Below, one piece after another: positions 1 through 5,877 of a stretch of 7,188 nucleotides of DNA. The stretch's first letter is position 1. Each line of letters starts with the position of its first letter. The DNA is from an uncultured Rickettsiales bacterium (GTDB lineage Bacteria > Pseudomonadota > Alphaproteobacteria > Rickettsiales > UBA998), in contig CALJMC010000087.1 in the NCBI GenBank assembly GCA_937982385.1, positions 1 to 7,188 on the forward strand. Direction: 5' to 3'. The translations under genes and the position numbers were made by a program. Under the pieces are notes generated by a model. The model saw nothing but the letters and a program-made list of their open reading frames with translations, had not been told where the DNA came from and did not search any database.

Positions 1-1686
1 ATTACCAATGATATTGTTTATTTACAAACCATTGCCCCGAATTTTATTGAGGGAAAACGTACCGTCACCATCTATCACTCCAACATTACCGCCGCTAAAG
101 AAGCACAGTTTGATGCGGAAGATGCGCAACAAGATGCAGAGAAAGCCGACAAAGCAAAAGGCGAGTTTCTTGCCAATATGAGTCATGAATTACGCACACC
201 GATGAACGGAATTATCGGTCTATCTGACCTCACGCTTGATAGTGACCTCGATGAAGAACAGTACGAATCTCTCAGTGCAATCAATCGCTCTGCTGAAGGC
301 TTGCTTTTGCTTTTAAACGATATTTTAGACTTCTCAAAGATTGAAGCAGGGGAAATGACCTTTGAGGATGCCCCCTTTAATTTGCGTCAAACAGTAGCGG
401 ATGTCATTGATTTGCTCAGTTTTCAAACAGAAAATAAAGGGCTGGAGCTCAGCTATAACTTTATCCAAGGCACACCTGAATGGGTCGTAGGTGATGCGGC
501 GCGTATCCGTCAGGTCATCACGAACCTATTGGGGAATGCAGTGAAATTCACTGATGAGGGCGGCGTCCGCGTCACCGTTGGTATCGAGAGAAAAAATGAA
601 AAGCAGCTCATCTCCTTCCGCATTGAAGATAGTGGCATTGGTATTCCCGAAAATAGGTTGAATAGTATTTTTAAGAAATTTACACAGGCGGATGAATCCA
701 CCACTCGTCGCTTCGGCGGCACAGGGCTGGGCTTGAGCATCTGCAAACACCTCACTGAGATGATGGGCGGCACGATTGGTGTAGAGAGCGTTATCGGTGC
801 AGGCTCGACCTTCTGGTTTAATCTGCCGCTCGAATCGTGTGAAGAGCCTAAGAATATATCGCAAGACAGAGACACGTCCGAAGCAGCTCTAAGCGATGCG
901 GAAACAGCGAAAATACGCATTTTGGCGGTCGATGATAATCCCGTTAACCTAATGTTCTTACGTAAATTGCTGCAAAAACTGGGAATGACTGCAGTGCAAC
1001 TTGCCAATGGCGGCGAAGAAGCCCTCGATTATGCATCATCAAACAAATATGACCTGGTCTTTATGGATTGCCAGATGCCTGATATGGATGGTTTCCAAAC
1101 CACCGCAGCCATACGCGCTATGGAGGAAGGCGATGCGCACACCCCTATCGTAGCGCTCACAGCTAACGCACTTAAGGGGGACCGAGAGAAGTGCTTAGAA
1201 GCTGGCATGGATGATTACACTACCAAACCTGTGAAGCCTGAGACCATCAATGCATTAATACGTAAATGGGTCAATAATAACGACACAGTCTCTGGTGCTG
1301 CGGCAGACGACACCTTAGAAGAAACCAATGAAGGGACAGACGTTGCACAGCCCTCCCCTGACACTACCCCCGTCGACATGGAGCATTTAGCACTCTTTAC
1401 TGATGGTGACCCCGAAGAAGAGAAGATGTTGTTCGATTTATTTACCGAGCAAGCAGATTTATGCATTGATGGATTACGCGAAGCACTTGATGATATGGAT
1501 GAAGATGCATGGAAAAGCGTAGCTCACCGCCTCAAAGGCGCTGCGGCGAACCTAGGTGCCAATGCGCTCGCAGCACATTGCCTCACCGCCGAGACCAATT
1601 ATGAAGATGAAGACGCAGAGAAAGAAGCCTATTTGATACGCATCACCGAGGAACTTGATAATGTGAAAGCGTTCCTAGCGAAGTAA
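1..1686 (+). CDS. Tripartite hybrid sensor histidine kinase (HisKA-HATPase-receiver-HPt), N-terminus cut off by window edge
   Basis: The frame is open from base 1, so the ATG at 178 is internal: it lies in the conserved H-box and the true start is outside the window. The 561 visible residues hold, in order: a tail resembling the end of a PAS domain (about 1-32, ending TIYHSNITAAK), an Ala/Glu/Asp-rich signalling helix (33-58), HisKA with the autophosphorylated His62 in SHELRTP, and HATPase_c with N-box (N175 to N179), G1 box DSGIGIP from D210 and G2 box GGTGLGL near 239-245. A receiver follows (about 303-425; acidic pair D311/D312, phosphoacceptor D356 in FMDCQMPDMDG, Lys409 in KPVK). After an acidic linker comes an HPt domain (about 455-561) with His509 in AHRLKGAA. 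All phosphorelay residues are present, so a BarA/ArcB-like His-Asp-His relay to a separate response regulator is expected. The signal and partner cannot be told; sensor and any membrane segments lie outside. It converges with the tRNA-Gln transcript. Confidence 0.95.
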   Translation: MTNDIVYLQTIAPNFIEGKRTVTIYHSNITAAKEAQFDAEDAQQDAEKADKAKGEFLANMSHELRTPMNGIIGLSDLTLDSDLDEEQYESLSAINRSAEGLLLLLNDILDFSKIEAGEMTFEDAPFNLRQTVADVIDLLSFQTENKGLELSYNFIQGTPEWVVGDAARIRQVITNLLGNAVKFTDEGGVRVTVGIERKNEKQLISFRIEDSGIGIPENRLNSIFKKFTQADESTTRRFGGTGLGLSICKHLTEMMGGTIGVESVIGAGSTFWFNLPLESCEEPKNISQDRDTSEAALSDAETAKIRILAVDDNPVNLMFLRKLLQKLGMTAVQLANGGEEALDYASSNKYDLVFMDCQMPDMDGFQTTAAIRAMEEGDAHTPIVALTANALKGDREKCLEAGMDDYTTKPVKPETINALIRKWVNNNDTVSGAAADDTLEETNEGTDVAQPSPDTTPVDMEHLALFTDGDPEEEKMLFDLFTEQADLCIDGLREALDDMDEDAWKSVAHRLKGAAANLGANALAAHCLTAETNYEDEDAEKEAYLIRITEELDNVKAFLAK

Positions 1687-1753
1687 TAGGGCGGGCTCAC
1701 TTTAAAACACACTAAAGACTGGGATAACTAAACTAGCGCACATGGCCTACCTG

Positions 1754-1769
1754 GCGGCGGTCTCGCCGC
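1754..1769. other. GC-rich perfect hairpin in the kinase-tRNA gap
   Basis: A 6-bp all-GC stem (GCGGCG / CGCCGC) closes a four-base loop about 67 bases after the kinase stop codon. No T-tract follows it on either strand, so it does not look like an ordinary intrinsic terminator. It could be the 3' end structure of the kinase mRNA or part of a small RNA. The rest of the 1687-1826 gap shows no coding potential and no other structure I can name. Confidence 0.4.
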
Positions 1770-1826
1770 TATTGTCACACGGATCAAGCAATGTTCTCAG
1801 CCATAGACTCACGCATTCTACATAAT

Positions 1827-1848
1827 AAAAAAGCACCTATTGGCGCTT
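1827..1848 (-). terminator. Rho-independent terminator of tRNA-Gln
   Basis: On the minus strand a 7-bp stem (AAGCGCC, loop AATA, GGTGCTT, including one G-T pair) runs straight into a run of six T. It starts about 18 bases past the CCA end of the tRNA, where the primary tRNA transcript should stop. It would also separate the tRNA unit from the convergent kinase gene. Confidence 0.85.
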
Positions 1849-1866
1849 ATTCTTTATGATAAAAAA

Positions 1867-1940
1867 TGGCTGGGGTACCTGGATTCGAACCAGGGATGCC
1901 GATACCAAAAACCGGTGCCTTACCACTTGGCTATACCCCA
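1867..1940 (-). tRNA. tRNA-Gln, anticodon UUG, 3' CCA encoded
   Basis: The minus strand folds as a full cloverleaf of 74 bases. The acceptor stem is TGGGGTA / TACCCCA with discriminator G and an encoded CCA. The D-stem is GCC / GGC, and the anticodon stem CCGGT / ATCGG surrounds the seven-base loop TTTTGGT, giving anticodon TTG, which reads CAA and, by wobble, CAG. The T-arm is CCTGG-TTCGAAT-CCAGG. A good terminator follows. It lies 90 bases downstream of cutA on the same strand with no convincing terminator between, so it may have its own promoter or be processed from a longer transcript. The apparent plus-strand reading frame over this region is antisense to the tRNA and is not a gene. Confidence 0.97.
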
Positions 1941-1943
1941 ACA

Positions 1944-1965
1944 CACCCTTTGCATAACAAAGGTG
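1944..1965. other. Imperfect hairpin just upstream of tRNA-Gln
   Basis: CACCCTTTG and CAAAGGTG form an 8-bp stem with one bulged C and a five-base loop, three bases before the mature 5' end of the tRNA. In the direction of cutA transcription no T-run follows, so it is a poor terminator for cutA. It may be a tRNA leader or processing structure, or chance. Confidence 0.3.
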
Positions 1966-2030
1966 AGCAGTTTTTACACGAAGTTAGTTTGTGATGCAAC
2001 GGGAAATCGAACGAACTCCTCAGACAAGGC

Positions 2031-2339
2031 CTATGATGTCTCTTTCTCTACCCACTCAGCGAACGCTGGTAGGCAGTTATCAGGCTTAATAGTCCAAATG
2101 CATGGGCACTCATAAGGATGGTGCGCCTCAAGATAATCCATCACAGATTGACTCTGTGCATCTGTCGTTTTTAACACCAGCACCACTTCACTCTCTTCGC
2201 ACATACTCTCTTCCCATCGATAGAAAGACGTCATACCCTCCATCATATTCGCACAAGCGATAAGATGAGCCTCAAGCAATCCATGGCTCAATGTCTTAGC
2301 AACAGCCGCATCGGGGCATGTGGTATAGACTATTTGCAT
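2031..2339 (-). CDS. cutA: CutA1 family protein (divalent cation tolerance protein)
   Basis: This 102-residue protein has the usual CutA1 length and family pattern: an opening beta strand QIVYTTCPD (2-10), then LIACANMMEGMTSFYRWE (26-43), the strand SEVVLVLKTT (50-59) and the HPYECPCI motif (74-81), ending in a Trp-containing helix (AEWVEKE). CutA1 proteins are small, very stable trimers with a ferredoxin-like fold related to PII. They were named for copper tolerance in E. coli, but their physiological role is unsettled. The start is supported by AGAGGGAG at 2348-2355, eight bases before the ATG; the stop is TAG. It lies between the pilin terminator and tRNA-Gln on the same strand and looks like its own short unit. 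No metal-responsive site is evident immediately upstream. Confidence 0.95.
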   Translation of the reverse strand: MQIVYTTCPDAAVAKTLSHGLLEAHLIACANMMEGMTSFYRWEESMCEESEVVLVLKTTDAQSQSVMDYLEAHHPYECPCIWTIKPDNCLPAFAEWVEKETS

Positions 2340-2347
2340 TTCATATA

Positions 2348-2355
2348 CTCCCTCT
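2348..2355 (-). promoter_or_regulatory. Ribosome binding site of cutA
   Basis: AGAGGGAG on the minus strand sits eight bases before the cutA ATG and fixes the start codon at 2337-2339. It begins only a few bases after the T-run of the preceding terminator, leaving little room for a separate cutA promoter downstream of that terminator. Confidence 0.7.
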
Positions 2356-2359
2356 AACC

Positions 2360-2394
2360 AAAAAGACCGCCACTCCTTATGGAATGACGGTCTT
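2360..2394 (-). terminator. Intrinsic terminator after the prepilin gene
   Basis: A 14-position stem with two mismatches (arms 2363-2376 and 2381-2394, loop at 2377-2380) is followed on the minus strand by a run of five T. It lies 24 bases after the pilin stop codon and before the cutA ribosome binding site. It should end most pilin transcripts; partial read-through could supply cutA expression. Confidence 0.8.
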
Positions 2395-2418
2395 CTTTGA
2401 GTTAGTTAACCAATCAGC

Positions 2419-3225
2419 CTAGTTGAAACGAAAGCGCAACTGACATGCTGGCGTGTTAGACGTATCTTCATTTAACATGCTATACGTATTAGGCGTGCCT
2501 GTTAACGTACAATCACCCGGTGTACCAGGAGCTGCAACTGCTACTGAATCAGTATTAAGCACTGCTGGATCTTGCATCGCTCTAACGACACCTGTAACTG
2601 GGCGACCATCATCAATTTTTGCATCAATGTTGTTAGACTCTAGCGGTGTTAATGCATTTGTAAGCGAATAAACACCTGCTGCACTAATCGCTGTCATACC
2701 TGTAAGCTGGTAATAGTTGATACCTGAATCGCTAAATACTGTGAATGAATTACCACGACCCAATTTTGCTTCAGGTACAAACTGGAACAATGTATCTGCA
2801 TCAACAGCTCCACCGCCACCGAGTGCGTTCGTTGCATAGTTCATATCTTCACCGACAAGATTCACTTGTGCAAGGTCACGCCAGAACAACGCTGTCTCAC
2901 AGCCATATACTGTAGCGCCTGCTGAACACCCTTCCAAACGTGTATTGCCATCACCCTGACCTACAACTGTAGCATCACGCACAGTCATACCAAACTCAGC
3001 TGCTTTAGTAGAGTTGATGTCACCTGGAATATAACGATATTTATCGCGGAATGTATTGACCGCCGTATTATATTTTTCGACTTGCGAGATAGTTGCACGA
3101 ACCTCTGCTGCTCGAATCATGTCTTGTCCTGCTAGAATACCACCGATAATCAAACCAATAATTACCAATACGATGGATAACTCTACCAGAGTAAAACCAT
3201 CTTCTCTTTTCATTTCGTGTGTCAT
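2419..3225 (-). CDS. Type IV pilin / type II pseudopilin-like prepilin
   Basis: The 268-residue product starts with a short charged leader (MTHEMKREDG) followed by the class III signal FTLVELSIVLVIIG. Prepilin peptidase should cut after Gly10, leaving an N-terminal Phe to be methylated. The invariant Glu5 of the mature protein is Glu15, and the hydrophobic assembly helix spans about 11-33. The mature part begins like many PulG/PilE-type proteins (IRAAEVRATISQVEKYNTA, then FRDKYRYIPGD at 59-69) and then becomes a variable Gly/Thr/Asn-rich domain. Four cysteines (100, 109, 239, 261) could form two disulfides, and the C-terminus LRFRFN is strand-like. An upstream in-frame ATG at 3294 would add 23 hydrophobic residues before the leader. 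I prefer 3225, which has AGGG six bases before it and gives a normal leader. No pilus-assembly genes are nearby, so pilus versus secretion pseudopilus cannot be decided. Confidence 0.9.
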   Translation of the reverse strand: MTHEMKREDGFTLVELSIVLVIIGLIIGGILAGQDMIRAAEVRATISQVEKYNTAVNTFRDKYRYIPGDINSTKAAEFGMTVRDATVVGQGDGNTRLEGCSAGATVYGCETALFWRDLAQVNLVGEDMNYATNALGGGGAVDADTLFQFVPEAKLGRGNSFTVFSDSGINYYQLTGMTAISAAGVYSLTNALTPLESNNIDAKIDDGRPVTGVVRAMQDPAVLNTDSVAVAAPGTPGDCTLTGTPNTYSMLNEDTSNTPACQLRFRFN

Positions 3226-3266
3226 AACCAACCCTATATATATATTAAAAATATGAAAAACATTAC

Positions 3267-3281
3267 TGATGATAATCATCA
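3267..3281. promoter_or_regulatory. 15-base palindrome resembling a Fur 7-1-7 box, upstream of the pilin
   Basis: TGATGAT-A-ATCATCA is a perfect 7-1-7 inverted repeat, 41 bases before the pilin ATG. Compared with the classical Fur inverted repeat TGATAAT-n-ATTATCA it matches 12 of 14 arm positions, the two differences being symmetrical. Its position close to the likely transcription start would suit a repressor operator. The match was made by eye and alphaproteobacterial Fur-family proteins vary in their sites, so the regulator is an inference; the palindrome itself is certain. Confidence 0.45.
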
Positions 3282-3309
3282 CGTATAATTGCACTTATTA
3301 CACTAACAA
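3282..3309 (-). promoter_or_regulatory. Weak candidate promoter for the prepilin gene
   Basis: On the minus strand TTGTTA (3309-3304) and TATACG (3287-3282) are separated by 16 bases, each matching four of six positions of the sigma-70 consensus. The whole 3226-3410 gap is AT-rich, so such matches arise easily by chance. Its attraction is that the 7-1-7 palindrome begins directly after the -10 candidate. Confidence 0.25.
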
Positions 3310-3371
3310 CCGATTGTGAAACCAATGAATACTAATGTGTTCTTCACCCCTGTATCATATTTGTACCACAT

Positions 3372-3395
3372 AAAGTTAAAGATTTTATTAACTTT
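3372..3395. terminator. AT-rich inverted repeat after the Nudix-like gene, possible weak terminator
   Basis: AAAGTTAA and TTAACTTT form a perfect 8-bp inverted repeat around an 8-base loop, 15 bases past the Nudix-like stop codon. The stem is almost all A-T and only a short T-rich stretch follows on the minus strand, so termination would be inefficient. It is the only terminator-like structure found between the operon end and the pilin. Confidence 0.35.
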
Positions 3396-3410
3396 TATTT
3401 ACAATCCAAT

Positions 3411-3992
3411 CTATGTGTACGCAGCTATTGCACTATCTATTGCACTAAATAATGATTCATATCTCCCATTAAAAGACATGTCTTCTATCATAAGCCTGAC
3501 ATTGTTTTTAGTCAGCCACTTAACCTCATGCGAATCGATGGCATCAATTAATGGGACACATTCCTTAACGTCCGCCGCAAAAAAGCGAATGCCATAGCCT
3601 TTATAAGATAGTACCCCGCAATCATGAAGCACGTGAACATGCTTAGGTTCTAGCCCAAGCTCTTCCTCGCCTTCACACAATGCTGTCTTCCATAATGGTT
3701 CAACTTCATACAGCCCGCTTTTTGCTTTATCAATCATCCCATCATTGCGGATATCGACCCATTCGCCATCCTTTTTCATACGGCGCGTGCCACGCGCCAT
3801 TGCAAAAGGAACCAGATCACCGGGATGACGCACCGGCTTGGGAGATGCAAAAAGATAGTGTGTTTCCTCACCTTCCCTATAATAAGGTAATATTCCCGCC
3901 TTATTTATAAAGTCAGCACCATCATAGCGCACCACATTAAATGCTGCGCTGTTACTTATATCTATTATATCGAAGTGGGGGTTAGCCATCAT
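3411..3992 (-). CDS. Nudix-like hydrolase with altered Nudix box, coupled to the acyl-CoA dehydrogenase gene
   Basis: The product has 193 residues (192 if the second ATG at 3989 is used). The core at 98-114 reads E-PLWKTAL-CEGEEELGL and aligns with the end of the Nudix signature GX5EX7REUXEEXGU: Glu98, Glu107, Glu110, Glu111 and Gly113 are in register. The usual Arg is Cys106, the hydrophobic position after RE is Gly108, and the first Gly of the motif is Ser92 (Gly93 is one place off). Acidic metal-binding positions are therefore kept, while the box is clearly divergent. An RHPGDLVPFAMARGTRR segment (55-71) precedes a lysine-rich insertion. Nudix enzymes cleave nucleoside diphosphate-linked compounds; the substrate cannot be read here. 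The start overlaps the preceding dehydrogenase stop by 11 bases, and with no good ribosome binding site, translation is probably coupled. A role in acyl-CoA or CoA metabolism is suggested only by that neighbourhood; the FPGG signature of CoA pyrophosphatases is absent. Confidence 0.7.
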   Translation of the reverse strand: MMANPHFDIIDISNSAAFNVVRYDGADFINKAGILPYYREGEETHYLFASPKPVRHPGDLVPFAMARGTRRMKKDGEWVDIRNDGMIDKAKSGLYEVEPLWKTALCEGEEELGLEPKHVHVLHDCGVLSYKGYGIRFFAADVKECVPLIDAIDSHEVKWLTKNNVRLMIEDMSFNGRYESLFSAIDSAIAAYT

Positions 3993-5775
3993 AGGACAAA
4001 TCTGCGTTCATTATAGAATCTGAACCTTTAGTGATCAGCATTAACATCGACACGACCTTGGGCAGCTCGCGTTTCATGAAATAGCGTGCCGTGTCGACTT
4101 TGTCTGTATAGAACTTGGTATCAACATCCCCACCTGACGCTAGCTTCTCTTGCGCAATCTTTGCCTGACGCGCCCAGATATAGGCAAACAGTACATAAGC
4201 AAACATCTTTTGATAATCCGTTGCCGCAGCACCTGCATCATTCGGGTTTGAAAGTCCTTGCTTGGCAATCCAAAGCGATGCCTGTTGCAACTGCTCAATG
4301 GCTTTTCCAAGCGGCTTGATGAACTCAGCCATCGCCTCATTCTCATTATTTTCCTCTAGGAACTGACTCACTGGGTGGAAGAAACTACGGAGATATTTAC
4401 CCATACCGTGCGGCAACTTGCGCCCCACCAAATCCATCGCTTGCACACCGTTCGTGCCTTCATAGATTTGTGCAATGCGCGCATCACGGGCATATTGCTC
4501 AATACCATATTCCGAAATATAACCATGTCCGCCATACACTTGCATCGCCAAATTCGCAATATCAAAACCCATATCCGTCAGATGCGATTTCACTATTGGT
4601 GTAACCAACTGCACAAAATCATCTGCCATTTCACGTTCTTCTGCATCTTCGTGACGATCCGCCACATCGAGCATCAGCGCCGTTTCCATCACTAGCGCAC
4701 GTCCTGCTTCCACATGCGAACGCATATGCAGCAACATCTTACGCACATCAGGATGCACCGTAATCGGGTCGGCTTTTTGTTCAGGATGTTTCGCGCCTGT
4801 CAGCGCACGCCCTTGCAAGCGCTCATTGGCATAGGCAAAAGCATTCTGCATCGCCACTTCGGCAATTCCCAAGCCCTGCACACCCACATAAATACGTGCC
4901 GCGTTCATCATGGTGAACATCGCGCGCACACCTTTATTCGGCTCGCCAATCATATAACCCACGGCATCTTCATAGTTCATCACGCAGGTTGATGAGCCAT
5001 GAATGCCCATTTTATGCTCAATACCACCACAATGCACGCCGTTGCGCTCACCAAGGCTGCCATCGTCATTCACCATCACTTTGGGAACTAAGAACAAGCT
5101 AATGCCGCGCACACCCTCAGGGCCATCCGGCAATTTCGCCAGCACCAAATGCATGATATTTTCTGTCATATCCTGCTCACCAGAGGAGATGAAAATCTTG
5201 GTACCATTAATTTTAAAGCTACCATCACCAACATCTTCGGCTTTGGTGGTCATCAAACCGAGGTCTGTTCCCGCATTTGGCTCCGTCAGGCACATCACGC
5301 CAGACCATTCGCCTGTCACCATCTTCGGCAAAAACTTCGCCTTCAGCTCGTCTGTGCCATGCAAATGCACCGCATTATACGCACCATGCGACAAACCAGG
5401 CGTCAAACCGAATGATAAATTCGCTGAACAAATCATTTCGGTTGCTGGCATACTCAAAAACTCTGGCAAGCCCTGCCCGCCATATTCTGGATCACAGGTG
5501 AAAGAAGGCCATCCGCCTTCAACATATTGCGCGTACGCTTCCTTGAAACCATCAGGCATCGTCACGACACCATCCTTGAACTGACAGCCTTGTGTATCCG
5601 CCGTTTGGTTGAGCGGGAAAATCACGTTCTCGCAATATTTTGCACCCTCTTCCAACAAAGGAGCCGCCAACTCGCGCGCTTCAGCAAAGCCCGCTACGCT
5701 TTCATATTTATCCAACCCTAAATAATCATTCAGAATAAAATCAAAATCTTTGAATGGTGCGCGAAATATTGGCAT
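3982..5775 (-). CDS. Acyl-CoA dehydrogenase, long FadE/DmdC-type with C-terminal extension
   Basis: This 597-residue flavoenzyme introduces the trans-2,3 double bond into acyl-CoA, passing electrons to electron-transfer flavoprotein. It shows the N-terminal helical domain (about 40-155), the FAD-contacting strand MCLTEPNAGTDLG (161-173) and GTKIFISSGE (191-200), then the C-terminal helical domain with YGGHGYISEYGIEQYARDARI (414-434). The catalytic base is Glu439 in IYEGTNG, the medium-chain dehydrogenase position. Residues from about 465 to the end form the extra C-terminal domain of this roughly 600-residue subgroup, which includes Bacillus FadE and proteins often annotated as DmdC (methylmercaptopropionyl-CoA dehydrogenase). 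Chain length and substrate are not readable; the FadN-like neighbour favours fatty acids. The start at 5775 (MPIFRAPF) has AAGGAG six bases upstream; the longer frame from 5802 would run through that site and the repeat. The TAA stop lies inside the start of the Nudix-like gene. Confidence 0.95.
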   Translation of the reverse strand: MPIFRAPFKDFDFILNDYLGLDKYESVAGFAEARELAAPLLEEGAKYCENVIFPLNQTADTQGCQFKDGVVTMPDGFKEAYAQYVEGGWPSFTCDPEYGGQGLPEFLSMPATEMICSANLSFGLTPGLSHGAYNAVHLHGTDELKAKFLPKMVTGEWSGVMCLTEPNAGTDLGLMTTKAEDVGDGSFKINGTKIFISSGEQDMTENIMHLVLAKLPDGPEGVRGISLFLVPKVMVNDDGSLGERNGVHCGGIEHKMGIHGSSTCVMNYEDAVGYMIGEPNKGVRAMFTMMNAARIYVGVQGLGIAEVAMQNAFAYANERLQGRALTGAKHPEQKADPITVHPDVRKMLLHMRSHVEAGRALVMETALMLDVADRHEDAEEREMADDFVQLVTPIVKSHLTDMGFDIANLAMQVYGGHGYISEYGIEQYARDARIAQIYEGTNGVQAMDLVGRKLPHGMGKYLRSFFHPVSQFLEENNENEAMAEFIKPLGKAIEQLQQASLWIAKQGLSNPNDAGAAATDYQKMFAYVLFAYIWARQAKIAQEKLASGGDVDTKFYTDKVDTARYFMKRELPKVVSMLMLITKGSDSIMNADLSYDG

Positions 5776-5781
5776 AGTCTT

Positions 5782-5787
5782 CTCCTT
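5782..5787 (-). promoter_or_regulatory. Ribosome binding site fixing the acyl-CoA dehydrogenase start
   Basis: AAGGAG on the minus strand stands six bases before the ATG at 5775, an almost ideal Shine-Dalgarno. It decides against the upstream in-frame ATG at 5802. It begins nine bases after the end of the palindromic repeat, so a folded repeat in the mRNA would sit just ahead of the ribosome entry site. Confidence 0.85.
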
Positions 5788-5796
5788 ATAACGTTC

Positions 5797-5866
5797 TGTC
5801 ATTCTCGCGAAAGCGGGAATCCATCTTTTATTTGCTCCCCAGACTCCCGCCTTCGCGGGAGTGACA
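5797..5866. repeat. 70-bp palindromic repeat (REP/RPE-like) between the two beta-oxidation genes
   Basis: The element begins TGTCA and ends TGACA, so its ends are inverted. Each end carries its own hairpin: 5801-5820 (8-bp stem, one G-T pair, GAAA loop) and 5843-5862 (perfect 8-bp stem, CTTC loop). The outer 27 bases of the two ends are also inverted copies of each other, agreeing at 21 of 27 positions with every difference a transition, so the whole can fold as one long hairpin or as two small ones. The sequence type (TTC-C/T-CGCGAAAGCGGGAATCC) is familiar from dispersed intergenic repeats of alphaproteobacteria and some other bacteria; copy number in this genome cannot be seen. No T-run follows, so it is not a simple terminator. 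Confidence 0.85.
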
Positions 5867-5877
5867 AGAGGGGGGTG

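Noticed and set aside
1687..1826. 6S or SRP RNA in the kinase-tRNA gap
   Set aside because: I could not find the closing stem and bubble of 6S RNA or the conserved GGAAGCAGC-type loop of SRP RNA on either strand.
1840..2115. Plus-strand open frame of 91 codons
   Set aside because: It is antisense to tRNA-Gln (its GYLDSNQG stretch is the usual mistranslation of that tRNA) and to the end of cutA, with no ribosome binding site or domain.
3226..3294. Longer start for the prepilin adding 23 residues
   Set aside because: It would place a hydrophobic segment before the prepilin leader, and it passes through the palindrome and the ribosome binding site region.
3376..3392. CtrA-like box TTAA-n-TTAAC
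   Set aside because: The spacing is eight bases instead of the seven of the CtrA consensus, and it is better explained as the AT-rich inverted repeat behind the Nudix-like gene.
5003..5584. 193-codon plus-strand frame
   Set aside because: It lies wholly inside the well-supported acyl-CoA dehydrogenase gene on the opposite strand and has no recognisable protein features.
5776..5802. Longer start for the acyl-CoA dehydrogenase (MTERYKEKT before MPIF)
   Set aside because: The extension covers the AAGGAG site and reaches into the palindromic repeat, while the ATG at 5775 has ideal spacing and gives the expected N-terminus.
5797..5866. Repeat as a CRISPR unit or intrinsic terminator
   Set aside because: There is only one element with no spacers or direct repetition, and neither strand has a T-run after the stems.
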